NCBI GenBank assembly: GCA_019114005.1
Contig: DXGH01000019.1
Coordinates: forward strand, 1-45,728
DNA: 45,728 bases
Reading direction: 5' to 3'
Origin: Candidatus Acetatifactor stercoripullorum
GTDB lineage: Bacteria; Bacillota; Clostridia; Lachnospirales; Lachnospiraceae
Below are positions 9,906 to 19,127 of this stretch, piece after piece. Within the stretch, counting starts at the first letter, position 1. The number at the start of each line of letters is the position of its first letter. The notes below the pieces were generated by a model. The model did no database searches, was not told the origin of the DNA, and saw only the letters and a list, made by a program, of their open reading frames with translations. A program made the translations under genes and the position numbers.

Positions 9906-12900
9906 CTAATCCTCCAGCTCCTTGTCAATGAGATTCACGCTGACAAGAGTGGAAACTCCTTTTTCCTGCATGGTGATGCCATAAAGCCTGTCCACCTGCT
10001 CCATGGTGCCACGTCTGTGTGTAATTACAATAAACTGCGTGTTTTTGGTCAGCTTATGTAGATACTTTGCAAATCTTCCCACATTGGAATCATCCAGCGC
10101 CGCCTCAATTTCGTCCAAAAGGCAGAAGGGCGAGGGCTTCAGATTCTGAATGGCAAACAAAAGTGAAATGGCAGAAAGCGCCTTTTCCCCACCGGACAGC
10201 TGCATCATGTTCTGCAGCTTCTTTCCCGGCGGCTGTGCGATAATGCGGATTCCCGCCTCCAGGATATCTTCATCCTCCATGAGCTCAAGGGTGCCCTTTC
10301 CTCCGCCGAACAGCTCCTTAAACACCTTGTCAAATTCCCGGCTGATCTGCGCAAATTTCTCGGTAAACTGCTTTCTCATGGCCCCGTCCAGCTCTTCGAT
10401 AATGCCCTCCAGCGTTTTTTCCGCCTCCACCAGATCGTCGTGCTGGGTTTTCATGAAGGTGTAACGCTCCATCAGGTTTTTGTAGTCCTCGATGGCATTG
10501 ACATTGACGTCTCCCAGCTTCTTGATCTGATCCTTCAAGTCGGTTATTCCCCGCTTCATGGCAGGCAGGTCCAGCATATCCTCATCCCGAAGAGAAGCCG
10601 CGTCACTTAAGGTGATCTCATACTCATCCCACATGTAATTGATCTGGGCCTCGATAGAGTCCTCCAGCCTTTCCTTCTGGGCGTTTAGACGATAAACCTC
10701 CTTGTCTAAGGAGCTCATCTGTTCCGCCAGCTTTTCTCGGCTTTGGAAGAAGTTTTTCTGCTTTGCAGAAAGCTCCTCCTTTCTGGCAGCCTCCTCCTTA
10801 AGCCTTATCTCAGACGCATTCTGGGCTTCGTGGGAAGCAGCTATGGTTTTTTCCAGCTCCTTGATATTCTGCTTCTTCCTCTCCACCTCTTCTTCATTTT
10901 CCGAAAGAGCCTGCAGAATCTGGGAAAGCTCCGCCTGGGATTTTTCAAGCTCGCCGTTGATGCGGTCCACATTGGACTGCTTGAAGGTCTGCGTCTGGCG
11001 CATTTTTTCCACCTTCAAATCCCACTGTGCCACCCTGCCGGACTCCAGGGTCTCCTCTTCTCTCCTTTCCTCCAGCTCCTTCTGAAAAGAAAGAATCTGC
11101 TCCTTTGTGTGCGCTTCCAGCTCTTCGCTTGCGGAAAGCTCCTGGGCTATGGCTTCCTTGCCGTCTTTGATTTCCCGGATTTTTCCCTCAATCTCCTTTT
11201 CCTCCAGCTCAAGGGATTTTGCCCCCTCCATCTCCTCCTCCATACGCTCTCTGGCCTGGGAAATGCTCAGCCGGACTGTATTTTGTTCTATCGATTTTTT
11301 CCCGATCTCACTCTTTATGTTTTCCAGTGCAAGGCGCAGTTCATTGCGCCTTTCCTTGGTGCTTTTAATTTCTCCGTTTATCTCCTCCACCGCAGAAAGC
11401 AGCTTCCTCGTCTTTTTCTGAAGCTCCTCAATCTCCCTTCTTCTTCCCAGAAGATTACTGTTATTTTTGAAGGCTCCGCCGCTGATAGCTCCCCCCGGCA
11501 CCAAAAGCTCTCCCTCCAGGGTTACCATTCTGACGCTGTAGCCGGACTTTTTGGCAATCCTTACGGCATTGTCCACATTGTCTATCACCACAATGCGCCC
11601 CAGCATGGCTTTTGCCACGTTCCGGTAACGATCCTCTATTTCCACCAGCTCATCCGCCATGCCGATAACCCCTTTTTCCTCCAAAATCTCAGGACTCTTA
11701 AACTCCTGTGGATGAATGATGCTGGTCAGCGGAAGAAAGGTGGCCCGGCCCAGGCGGTTTGCCTTCAAATATCCTATCATTCTTTTGGCAGTATTCTCAT
11801 CATCAGTTACAATATTTTGAATGTTTCCCCCCAGGGCTGTCTCAATGGCAGTCTCATATTTCTTTTCTACCTTAATAATATCCGCCACAACCCCAATGAT
11901 GCCCTTTTCCTTCTCCTTTTGCTCCATCACCTTCTTTACGCTGCCGCCATAACCCTCATAGCGTTCCGTCAGATTGGACAAAGCCTCCAGTCTGGAGCTT
12001 TCCTGGTGGTAGGCGCTCTGAGTTTCCCGAAGCTTCTGGTCCTTCCCGGTCAGCACGCCTCTTATGTCCCCCAGCTCTTTTTCCATATCCCCCTGTTTTC
12101 TGTTCATCTCTCCCAGCTCTTTAGTGATGCTCTCAAAGCTCTCCTCCAGCTTTAAAAGAGCCTCCTCCCTGGCAGCTTCATCGGATTTTACCCGAAGCAG
12201 ACGGGAGTTGAGCTCTGCCCTTCGGATGTTGATCTGCTCCATCATGGTGTCATACCGTCCCATTTTGGACTTGATGGCAGCCCGCTGGTTCAATTCGCCG
12301 ATTATGGTATTTTTTCCTGCCTCAATGCAGTTGTTTAATTCCTCAATCTTGTCCTGGATTTCCAGGAGCCTTGCCCTTGCCTGCAATGCCGCACCCGCAA
12401 TCTCCTCCACCTGTTCATCGGTTTTCTGCTTTTCCGCCAGAATGCCTTCCTTGTCCTGGCTTTTGGAAGCAATTTCCGCCTCCAGCGCCTCTTTTCTGCC
12501 GTTTAAATGGGACTCGCTCCCCTTGGCGGAATTAATCTGCTCTTTCAGCACATTAATCTGGCCCTCCAGCCTGCCCCGCAAAAGCCCTGTGTCCGTAAGG
12601 GTGCTTCTGGCCTCTTCGATGGATTTATCCAGCCTCTCTATCTCTCCCTGAATCTGGTCGTACTCCTCCTTGATCCCCTCATATCGCTGGGTGATCTCCT
12701 TTAAATCCCCTCCGGCAATGCCATATTTTTCCTCCACTGCCTTCAGCTGTTCCTTTAATCTGCTGTTTTCCAAAAGGAACACATTCACATCCAGGGTTTT
12801 CAGCTCTTCCTTCTTGCGCAGATAGATTTTTGCCTTTTCTGACTGCTTTTCCAAAGGCCCTACCTGCTTTTCCAGCTCAGAGAGAATATCGTTTACGCGA

Positions 12901-13466
12901 ACCAGATTCTGCTTTTCGTTTGCAAGCTTGCTCTGGGCCGCAGCCTTTCTTCGTTTGAATTTTACAATACCTGCCGCCTCGTCGAAAAGCTCTCTTCTCT
13001 CCTCCGGCTTGCCGCTTAGGATTTTGTCGATCTGTCCCTGTCCAATAATGGAATAGCCCTCCTTGCCGATTCCGGTGTCATAGAAAAGCTCATTTACATC
13101 CTTCAGCCGGCAAGGTGTTCCGTTGATCAGATATTCACTTTCTCCGGAGCGGTAGATTCTTCTTGCAACCGTCACCTCATCGTAATCGATGGCAAGCTGA
13201 TGGTCACCGTTGTCCAGGGTAATGGCAACGTAAGCATAGCTCAACGGTTTTCTGGTCTCTGTTCCCGAGAAAATGACATCCTGCATACTGGCTCCGCGCA
13301 GCTGCTTGATGCGCTGCTCCCCCAGCACCCAGCGCACAGCGTCCGCCACATTGCTCTTTCCGCTTCCATTGGGACCCACGATCCCCGTGATCCCATTGTG
13401 GAACTGAAAGGTTATTTTATTTGCAAAGGATTTAAAACCGTGTATCTCAATACTTTTTAAATACAT
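9906..13466 (-). CDS. smc: Chromosome segregation ATPase SMC
   Basis: 1186 residues, full length. The N-terminal ATPase half has Walker A GPNGSGKSNVADAVRWVLG near residue 32, followed by a long coiled coil rich in Glu, Lys and Leu. The hinge is at about 515-680 (GVVADIIKVEKKYETAIETA, GGAISGGAFKN), then the return coiled coil. The C-terminal half has the signature LSGGEKALSAISLLFAI and Walker B PFCLLDEIEAALDDSN. It forms the condensin complex with ScpA and ScpB, which are not in this window. The start overlaps the rnc stop by 10 bases, implying coupled translation. Confidence 0.98.
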   Translation of the reverse strand: MYLKSIEIHGFKSFANKITFQFHNGITGIVGPNGSGKSNVADAVRWVLGEQRIKQLRGASMQDVIFSGTETRKPLSYAYVAITLDNGDHQLAIDYDEVTVARRIYRSGESEYLINGTPCRLKDVNELFYDTGIGKEGYSIIGQGQIDKILSGKPEERRELFDEAAGIVKFKRRKAAAQSKLANEKQNLVRVNDILSELEKQVGPLEKQSEKAKIYLRKKEELKTLDVNVFLLENSRLKEQLKAVEEKYGIAGGDLKEITQRYEGIKEEYDQIQGEIERLDKSIEEARSTLTDTGLLRGRLEGQINVLKEQINSAKGSESHLNGRKEALEAEIASKSQDKEGILAEKQKTDEQVEEIAGAALQARARLLEIQDKIEELNNCIEAGKNTIIGELNQRAAIKSKMGRYDTMMEQINIRRAELNSRLLRVKSDEAAREEALLKLEESFESITKELGEMNRKQGDMEKELGDIRGVLTGKDQKLRETQSAYHQESSRLEALSNLTERYEGYGGSVKKVMEQKEKEKGIIGVVADIIKVEKKYETAIETALGGNIQNIVTDDENTAKRMIGYLKANRLGRATFLPLTSIIHPQEFKSPEILEEKGVIGMADELVEIEDRYRNVAKAMLGRIVVIDNVDNAVRIAKKSGYSVRMVTLEGELLVPGGAISGGAFKNNSNLLGRRREIEELQKKTRKLLSAVEEINGEIKSTKERRNELRLALENIKSEIGKKSIEQNTVRLSISQARERMEEEMEGAKSLELEEKEIEGKIREIKDGKEAIAQELSASEELEAHTKEQILSFQKELEERREEETLESGRVAQWDLKVEKMRQTQTFKQSNVDRINGELEKSQAELSQILQALSENEEEVERKKQNIKELEKTIAASHEAQNASEIRLKEEAARKEELSAKQKNFFQSREKLAEQMSSLDKEVYRLNAQKERLEDSIEAQINYMWDEYEITLSDAASLRDEDMLDLPAMKRGITDLKDQIKKLGDVNVNAIEDYKNLMERYTFMKTQHDDLVEAEKTLEGIIEELDGAMRKQFTEKFAQISREFDKVFKELFGGGKGTLELMEDEDILEAGIRIIAQPPGKKLQNMMQLSGGEKALSAISLLFAIQNLKPSPFCLLDEIEAALDDSNVGRFAKYLHKLTKNTQFIVITHRRGTMEQVDRLYGITMQEKGVSTLVSVNLIDKELED

Positions 13467-14161
13467 ATTCCCTCATCTCTCAAAAGCAGCAGCGCTTTAT
13501 AGGCGGCCTGCTGTTCCGCCGCTTTTTTCGTCCTTCCGCAGCCAAGTCCCAGCTGCCTTCCCTCCATCTGCACTTCCACCACAAAGGTCTTGTCATGCTC
13601 CGGCCCGCTTTCCTCAAGCAGAACATAGTTAAAATCCTTTTTTAACGTGCCCTGGATCAGCTCCTGCAGATTGCTTTTGCTGTCGTAAAACAGCTGCTTG
13701 TCCTCCAGGTCAGACAAAATAAAACGGTTGATAAATGCCCTTGCCGCCTCCATTCCGCCGTCCAGATAGACTGCCCCGGTAACAGCCTCCATGGCGTCTG
13801 AAATAATGCTGTCCCGCTTTCTGCCTCCCGTGCTCTCCTCTCCTTTTCCCAGGCGTATAAACTGCCCAAGCTCCAAGTCCCTTGCGCAAAAAGCCAGGGA
13901 GGGCTCACACACCATAGACGCCCGCAGCTTAGTCAATTCTCCTTCCGGCATATCCGGATGACTGCGAAATAAAAATTCACTGGAAACCAGCTCCAGCACC
14001 GCATCGCCTAAAAACTCCAGGCGTTCATAATTTTTTGACCGATTGATTTTCTGCTCATTGGTAAATGAGCTGTGAGTAAGGGCCTGCTTTAAAAGATTGA
14101 TGTTTTCAAAGTGATAGCCTATCCGTTCCTCCAGTTTTTTCAGGGTATATTCTTCCTGCAT
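13457..14161 (-). CDS. rnc: Ribonuclease III
   Basis: 234 residues from the ATG at 14159-14161 with GGAAGG upstream; the frame is open further but that part covers the terminator behind acpP. It cleaves double-stranded RNA such as rRNA precursors. The catalytic signature ERLEFLGDAVLELVSSEFLF is followed by the second metal region DAMEAVTGAVYLDGG, and the C-terminal 70 residues are the dsRNA-binding domain (NLQELIQGTLKK ... GCGRTKKAAEQQAAYKALL). The rnc-smc-ftsY order is conserved in Firmicutes. Confidence 0.97.
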   Translation of the reverse strand: MQEEYTLKKLEERIGYHFENINLLKQALTHSSFTNEQKINRSKNYERLEFLGDAVLELVSSEFLFRSHPDMPEGELTKLRASMVCEPSLAFCARDLELGQFIRLGKGEESTGGRKRDSIISDAMEAVTGAVYLDGGMEAARAFINRFILSDLEDKQLFYDSKSNLQELIQGTLKKDFNYVLLEESGPEHDKTFVVEVQMEGRQLGLGCGRTKKAAEQQAAYKALLLLRDEGICI

Positions 14162-14190
14162 GACAGCTTCCTTCCCTTGCCGGTTCTCAT

Positions 14191-14230
14191 AAAAAACAAG
14201 TATTCCCGAATGTGGAAATCCAGGAATACT
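14191..14230 (-). terminator. Terminator/attenuator between acpP and rnc
   Basis: 8-bp arms AGTATTCC/GGAATACT (14199-14206 and 14223-14230) are followed on the minus strand by TTG and six T. It would lower rnc-smc-ftsY expression relative to acpP. Confidence 0.75.
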
Positions 14231-14257
14231 TTCTTTCAACCTTGCTTTTGTTCTCAC

Positions 14258-14488
14258 TTAATTCAAAGTGCTCTTAATCAGCTCAACCGCTTCTTCCACA
14301 GTGGTGATTTTCTCTGCCTTTTCTGCGGGAATCTCAATATCAAATTCCTCCTCGATTCCCATAATAATCTGGAATACGTCCAGAGAATCCGCTCCCAGAT
14401 CGTCCATAAAGGTGGTCTCCATGGTGATTTCCTCCGGGTCCACATTTAAAACTTCCGCAATTACTTTTTTGAGTTTTTCAAATTCCAT
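14258..14488 (-). CDS. acpP: Acyl carrier protein
   Basis: 76 residues, acidic, with the phosphopantetheine serine in [13 protein letters not shown]. It carries acyl chains in fatty-acid and phospholipid synthesis. A GGAGACAGG-type site precedes the ATG. It lies 11 bases after plsX and is followed by a terminator. Confidence 0.97.
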   Translation of the reverse strand: MEFEKLKKVIAEVLNVDPEEITMETTFMDDLGADSLDVFQIIMGIEEEFDIEIPAEKAEKITTVEEAVELIKSTLN

Positions 14489-14499
14489 TTCCTGTCTCC

Positions 14500-15510
14500 T
14501 TAATTTTCCAACATTATTTTTTCTTTGATTTTTTCATTTATTTTCTGTTCCTTAAATGCAATGCACTGCAGAATAGAATTTTTAATCTCAACCGCCTTGC
14601 TGCTGCCGTGGGTTTTCACCACAAGCCCGTTTAATCCCAAAAGGGGAGCCCCTCCATATTCTTCTGTGTCAAAGGTTTTCAACGTTTTTTTCAAAGCAGG
14701 CTTTACAAGCAGCGCACCCAGCTTGCTGCGAAGAGAGGTCATCATGCCGCTCTTTACCTTTTTGATCAATGTAGCGCCTACGCCCTCATAAAGCTTTAAT
14801 ATCACATTTCCTACAAAAGCCTCGCAGACCACCACGTCCGCGGCTCCCGCAGGAATATCCCTGGCCTCCACACTGCCGATAAAATTGATTCCGGGGCAGT
14901 TTTTCAGCAGAGGATAGGTTTCCTTTACCAGCGCGTTTCCCTTCTCTTCCTCCGCGCCGATATTCACAATGCCGACCCTGGGATTTTTAATCCCTATAAC
15001 GCTCTCCATATAAATGCTTCCCATCTTTGCAAACTGCAGAAGATGCGAAGGTCTTGCGTCCACATTTGCGCCGCAGTCCAAAAGCAGACACACACCATTT
15101 TCCGTGGGAATCAAAGGCGCAAGCGGCGGTCTCTCCACTCCCTTAATCCTTCCCACAATCACCTGACCTCCGACCAATACGGCGCCGGTGCTTCCGGCGG
15201 ACACAAAGGCGTCGCAGACGCCGTCCTTTACCATATACATGGACTTCACAATAGAGGAATCCTTCTTTTTACGAATTGCCATGACCGGCGGTTCTGCAGT
15301 CTCAATAACCTCTTCTGCGTGTACGATTTCCAGCTGTGAAGCGTCATATGTATGTTTCCGCAGTTCTTCCCTTATCACAGACTCGCGGCCCACAAGAAAG
15401 ACCTTCACTCTCTTGTCCTCGTTTATGGCCTCTACCGCTCCTTTGACGATCTCGGCCGGAGCGTTGTCTCCCCCCATAGCGTCAACAGCCACGTTCACTA
15501 TTTCAGCCAT
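14500..15510 (-). CDS. plsX: Phosphate acyltransferase PlsX
   Basis: 336 residues from the ATG at 15508-15510, with GGAAGG about 8 nt upstream; an ATG six codons earlier lacks a binding site. It converts acyl-ACP to acyl-phosphate for PlsY. Family features: [73 protein letters not shown]. Adjacent acpP supplies the acyl carrier. It has its own promoter just upstream. Confidence 0.97.
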   Translation of the reverse strand: MAEIVNVAVDAMGGDNAPAEIVKGAVEAINEDKRVKVFLVGRESVIREELRKHTYDASQLEIVHAEEVIETAEPPVMAIRKKKDSSIVKSMYMVKDGVCDAFVSAGSTGAVLVGGQVIVGRIKGVERPPLAPLIPTENGVCLLLDCGANVDARPSHLLQFAKMGSIYMESVIGIKNPRVGIVNIGAEEEKGNALVKETYPLLKNCPGINFIGSVEARDIPAGAADVVVCEAFVGNVILKLYEGVGATLIKKVKSGMMTSLRSKLGALLVKPALKKTLKTFDTEEYGGAPLLGLNGLVVKTHGSSKAVEIKNSILQCIAFKEQKINEKIKEKIMLEN

Positions 15511-15551
15511 ATGAATGCTTCCTTCCATAATTTATAATAAAGCCATATATA

Positions 15552-15580
15552 ACTATACTAAACCCCCTTATAAAAATCAA
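15552..15580 (-). promoter_or_regulatory. plsX promoter
   Basis: TTGATT (15575-15580) and TATAGT (15552-15557) with an exact 17-base spacer on the minus strand, 42 bases before the plsX ATG. It starts the plsX-acpP-rnc-smc-ftsY-ilvA run. Confidence 0.75.
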
Positions 15581-15614
15581 GAGATTTTTCTTACGCTTTT
15601 TAAGAAATAGCGCA

Positions 15615-15643
15615 AACAAAAAGACGCCCGTCAGGAGCGTCTT
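15615..15643 (-). terminator. Second terminator after rpmF
   Basis: 7-bp stem AAGACGC/GCGTCTT (15621-15627 and 15637-15643), followed on the minus strand by a T-rich stretch TTTTTGTTTG. Together with the terminator at 15662 it separates rpmF from plsX. Confidence 0.7.
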
Positions 15644-15661
15644 ACATCCATGTTGAAAATA

Positions 15662-15697
15662 TAAAAACAAGGGCTGGTACACCCAGGCACCAGCCCT
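15662..15697 (-). terminator. First terminator after rpmF
   Basis: 9-bp arms AGGGCTGGT/ACCAGCCCT (15670-15678 and 15689-15697), followed on the minus strand by TTGTTTTTAT, 6 bases after the rpmF stop. Confidence 0.85.
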
Positions 15698-15703
15698 ATG
15701 CCG

Positions 15704-15886
15704 TCATTCATCAACGCTTACAACCTGCTTCTTGTTATAAGAACCGCAAGCCTTACAAACTCTGTGAGGCATCATAAATGCGCCGCATTTGCTGCACTTT
15801 ACCAATGTAGGAGCACTCATTTTCCAGTTTGCTCTTCTCTTATCTCTTCTACTTTTGGAAGATTTATTCTTAGGACAAATAGACAT
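15704..15886 (-). CDS. rpmF: 50S ribosomal protein L32
   Basis: 60 residues, starting MSICPKNKSSKSRRDKRRANW. It keeps the zinc-ribbon cysteines (CSKCGAF and CKACGSY), so it is the zinc-binding form. It lies 2 bases behind the DUF177 gene, the conserved partner of rpmF. Confidence 0.97.
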   Translation of the reverse strand: MSICPKNKSSKSRRDKRRANWKMSAPTLVKCSKCGAFMMPHRVCKACGSYNKKQVVSVDE

Positions 15887-15888
15887 CG

Positions 15889-16413
15889 TTACACCTCCTT
15901 ATTCGCGTTGAAGATATCTTTTATTACTGCCATACGGGGGTCAGGGACAAAAGTATCGCATCCGCATTCCCTCAGGTTCCGATTCTGTCCGCATACAGGG
16001 CAGACGCCCTTGCAGTCCTCCTTACACAGAATCTTCGTAGGCCAGTTTACTAAAATTTCATCGTACACAAAAGTCTCTGTATTCAGCTGATAACCTTCCA
16101 TAAAATCAGGAATGTCATCCGCTTCCTCCTCTGTACTGCCCTCAGGAGAAGTGACCACTCTGTCAAACTTCAAGTCCAGCACCACGGGTACTTCCGCAAG
16201 GCATCTGTCACATCCGGCCTTCAGAACAAGTCTCACGCCGCCCTCCACCTTCGCCTTATTCACACCGTCATTGGTAAAGGTGAATACCGCAGGCGTTTTC
16301 TCCACAATGGGAAAATCGCCCAGCCTGCTTTGAAAGCTCTGCAGCTCAACCGGCGCTTCCACTGTTTCCTTACTGCCCTCGGATGAGAACACTTCAGATA
16401 AATTTATGAACAT
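15889..16413 (-). CDS. DUF177 (YceD-type) protein, rRNA-accumulation protein
   Basis: 174 residues. The conserved DUF177 core contains CDRCLAEV and, near the C-terminus, a cysteine cluster CKEDCKGVCPVCGQN that probably binds zinc. YceD proteins sit before rpmF in most bacteria and affect 23S rRNA levels in E. coli and plants; the molecular role is not settled. An AGGAG box lies 6 nt before the ATG, and an ideal promoter is upstream. Translation of rpmF is probably coupled to it. Confidence 0.93.
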   Translation of the reverse strand: MFINLSEVFSSEGSKETVEAPVELQSFQSRLGDFPIVEKTPAVFTFTNDGVNKAKVEGGVRLVLKAGCDRCLAEVPVVLDLKFDRVVTSPEGSTEEEADDIPDFMEGYQLNTETFVYDEILVNWPTKILCKEDCKGVCPVCGQNRNLRECGCDTFVPDPRMAVIKDIFNANKEV

Positions 16414-16478
16414 ATCCGACTCCTATGCAACTGTCCGGCGGAACCATTTCCGCCAGCGTGTTTTTTACACACTGGTTA

Positions 16479-16507
16479 ATTATACCCATCAGGTATCGGT
16501 TTGTCAA
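16479..16507 (-). promoter_or_regulatory. Perfect-consensus promoter of DUF177-rpmF
   Basis: TTGACA (16502-16507), exactly 17 bases, then TATAAT (16479-16484) on the minus strand, immediately behind the trpA stop. The transcript leader contains a GGCGGA/TCCGCC hairpin (16437-16454). Confidence 0.9.
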
Positions 16508-16512
16508 TCATT

Positions 16513-17325
16513 TTATGGAAAATTTTTGTCTGCTGCCTCCAGCACCGCCGCCTTCATGTTCTGCACATATTCCCTGATCTTTGGTCCCGCCTCTTTTTTG
16601 TACTGGGCAATGATTTTTACGATGGCGCTCCCCACAATGGCCCCGTCGGATACCTCAGCCATCTGCCTGGCCTGCCTGGGAGTGCTGATGCCAAAGCCAA
16701 TGGCACAGGGCGTCTTGGTGACCTGCCGGATATTCTGGACAATGGATGATAAATCCGTGCCGATCTCGCTTCTTACTCCGGTGACGCCCATGGAGGAAAC
16801 CACATACAAAAACCCTTCCGCCTCCCTTGCGATCATCTGAATACGGCTGGCCGAGGTAGGCGCGATCATGGAAATCAGGCAGACATTGTGGGCCGCCGCA
16901 ATTTCCGCCACCTCTCCCTTCTCCTCATAGGGCAGGTCCGGAATGATGATGCCGTCCACGGAAAGCTCCTGGCAGCGGGAAAAGAATCTCTCATAGCCGT
17001 AGTGAAAAACCGGATTCAAATAGGTCATAAAGGCCAACGGTATCTGGGATTGTCTGCGCACCCGCTCTACAATCTCAAATACGCCGTCCGTAGTCATTTT
17101 GTTTTTTAACGCCCTGAGATTTGCCTCCTGAATCACAACTCCCTCTGCGGTGGGGTCGGAAAAGGGAATCCCGATCTCAATTAAATCTGCCCCTCCTTTT
17201 TCCATTTCCAGAATAAACTCTACGGTGCTGTCTGCGTCCGGGTCACCTGCCGTCAAAAAAGCGATAAACGCCTTCCCACCCGGATTTTCAAAGGCTTTTT
17301 TTATTTTGTTCTCCTGATTAATCAT
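16513..17325 (-). CDS. trpA: Tryptophan synthase alpha chain
   Basis: 270 residues from the ATG at 17323-17325, which overlaps the trpB stop by 8 bases; a longer open frame upstream lies inside trpB and is not real. It cleaves indole-3-glycerol phosphate to indole for TrpB. The catalytic Glu is in [15 protein letters not shown] with the paired Asp in the same motif; [11 protein letters not shown] and [10 protein letters not shown] complete the barrel. It is the last gene of trpEGDCFBA. No terminator is seen after it. Confidence 0.97.
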   Translation of the reverse strand: MINQENKIKKAFENPGGKAFIAFLTAGDPDADSTVEFILEMEKGGADLIEIGIPFSDPTAEGVVIQEANLRALKNKMTTDGVFEIVERVRRQSQIPLAFMTYLNPVFHYGYERFFSRCQELSVDGIIIPDLPYEEKGEVAEIAAAHNVCLISMIAPTSASRIQMIAREAEGFLYVVSSMGVTGVRSEIGTDLSSIVQNIRQVTKTPCAIGFGISTPRQARQMAEVSDGAIVGSAIVKIIAQYKKEAGPKIREYVQNMKAAVLEAADKNFP

Positions 17326-18502
17326 GGATATCCACCCCCCTGTATCTTGCAATAGCCGCCACATCCTTGTCTCCCCGTCCTGACACGCAGACAATGATGC
17401 TTTCATCCGGCCCGTAGTTTTTGGCAAGCTTTCTTGCCTGCGCAACGGCGTGGGCGCTTTCCACCGCACATATGATGCCTTCCGTTCTGGCAATGTACTC
17501 AAAGGCATCCACCGCCTCCTCGTCGGTAACGGGAACATAGGAGGCTCTCCCTGTGTCATGCAAAAAAGCATGCTCCGGCCCGATTCCAGGATAGTCGAGG
17601 CCTGCGGAAATAGAGTAGACCGGCGCGATCTGTCCTTGCTCATCCTGGCAGAAATAGGATTTCATGCCGTGGAAAACCCCCAGGCTTCCCTTTGCTATGG
17701 AAGCGGCATGGAAATCCGTGTCAATCCCCTTTCCCGCTGCCTCACAGCCGATCAGCTCCACCTCTTTGTCCTCTATAAAGTGGTAGAAGGCACCCATAGC
17801 GTTGCTGCCCCCTCCCACGCAGGCCACCACAGCGGCCGGAAGCTTTCCTTCCTTTTCCAGAATCTGTTTTCTGGCTTCCCTGCTGATTACACTCTGAAAA
17901 TCCCGCACGATCATGGGAAATGGGTGCGGACCCATGGCGGAGCCCAGCACATAATGGGTGTCCGACACCCGTCTGGTCCACTCCCGCATGGTTTCATTTA
18001 CCGCATCCTTTAGCGTCTGGGTACCGCTGGTCACGGGATGCACCTTTGCTCCCAAAAGCTCCATGCGGTAAACATTTAACGCCTGTCTGTCCGTGTCCTC
18101 CTTTCCCATGTAGATTTCACATTCCATCCCCAGAAGAGCCGCCGCCGTAGCCGCCGCAACACCGTGCTGACCTGCGCCCGTCTCCGCAATCACCCTGGTT
18201 TTCCCCATCTTTTTCGCAAGTAGCACCTGGCCCAGCACATTATTGATCTTGTGGGAGCCGGTATGGTTCAAATCCTCTCTTTTTAAATAAATCTTTGCCC
18301 CTCCCAGGTCCTTTGTCATTTTCTCCGCATAGTACAAAAGAGAGGGTCTGCCCGCATACTCTCTCAAAAGAAAAGAAAGCTCCTCATTAAATTCCTCATC
18401 CTGCTTGTAATGCTCATAGCACTCCTCAAGCCGGATCAATTCATTCATCAAAGTCTCGGGGATATACTGCCCCCCATGTATTCCGTAGCGTCCTTTACTC
18501 AT
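17318..18502 (-). CDS. trpB: Tryptophan synthase beta chain
   Basis: 394 residues, typical of the TrpB1 type that pairs with TrpA. It joins indole and serine using PLP. The PLP lysine is in [13 protein letters not shown], the phosphate loop is [10 protein letters not shown], and the catalytic [10 protein letters not shown] is present. It begins 22 bases after trpF. Confidence 0.98.
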   Translation of the reverse strand: MSKGRYGIHGGQYIPETLMNELIRLEECYEHYKQDEEFNEELSFLLREYAGRPSLLYYAEKMTKDLGGAKIYLKREDLNHTGSHKINNVLGQVLLAKKMGKTRVIAETGAGQHGVAAATAAALLGMECEIYMGKEDTDRQALNVYRMELLGAKVHPVTSGTQTLKDAVNETMREWTRRVSDTHYVLGSAMGPHPFPMIVRDFQSVISREARKQILEKEGKLPAAVVACVGGGSNAMGAFYHFIEDKEVELIGCEAAGKGIDTDFHAASIAKGSLGVFHGMKSYFCQDEQGQIAPVYSISAGLDYPGIGPEHAFLHDTGRASYVPVTDEEAVDAFEYIARTEGIICAVESAHAVAQARKLAKNYGPDESIIVCVSGRGDKDVAAIARYRGVDIHD

Positions 18503-18524
18503 CCTTAAACTTCTTCACCTTTCC

Positions 18525-19127
18525 TTAAATTTCCGCCCGTGCAAGCCGCACAGCCGTTCTCATCTTTTCCAAATCCTTCACTCCGTTCGTCTCAACGCCG
18601 CTGCTTAAATCCACAGCAAAGGGAGCCAGGTTGCGTATGGCCCCTGGCAGGTTTCCTTCATGCAGTCCCCCCGCCAGAAAGTATTCTCTGTTTACCCCCT
18701 CAAGCAGGCTCCAGTCAAAGGTCGTTCCACTGCCCGCTCCGCTGTCAAACAGAAGATAATCTGCCTCGCTGTCAAGCCAGGCCTGCACCTCTTTTGCACA
18801 GGCAGGCCGTACCGCCTTGATCACAGGCTTTCCCGTGACAGCCCTCAGATACCGGATATCTGCTTCCGTCTCCTTCCCATGAAGCTGAACCAGATCAATC
18901 AAGCCCTCTTCCAGGCATTCTACGATCTCCTCACAGGGAGCATCCACAAACACTCCTGCCGCCAAAATGCCCGGGGCCAAAGCCTTACGCATTTTTGCGG
19001 CCATTTCCCTGTTCACCTGCCTTCTGCTTTTGGCGAAAACAAATCCTACATAATCCGGCTTCACTTCATTGGCATAGGCGATATCCTCCATCCGAAACAG
19101 ACCGCATATCTTTATCCTTGCACTCAT
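18525..19127 (-). CDS. trpF: Phosphoribosylanthranilate isomerase
   Basis: 200 residues. The general base Cys is in IKICGLFR and the acid Asp in PFAVDLSSGVETNGVKD. It carries out the Amadori rearrangement of PRA to CdRP. The start overlaps the trpC stop by 4 bases (ATGA), and trpF is separate from trpC rather than fused as in E. coli. Confidence 0.97.
   Translation of the reverse strand: MSARIKICGLFRMEDIAYANEVKPDYVGFVFAKSRRQVNREMAAKMRKALAPGILAAGVFVDAPCEEIVECLEEGLIDLVQLHGKETEADIRYLRAVTGKPVIKAVRPACAKEVQAWLDSEADYLLFDSGAGSGTTFDWSLLEGVNREYFLAGGLHEGNLPGAIRNLAPFAVDLSSGVETNGVKDLEKMRTAVRLARAEI

Noticed and set aside
10743..12155. Plus-strand open frame of 470 codons, Leu/Phe-rich
   Set aside because: It is the antisense shadow of the smc coiled coil; the Glu/Lys codon bias produces Leu/Phe runs on the other strand.
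17326..17643. N-terminal extension of trpA to 376 codons
   Set aside because: The extra 106 codons lie inside trpB; the ATG at 17325 gives the family's normal length and overlaps the trpB stop as in coupled genes.
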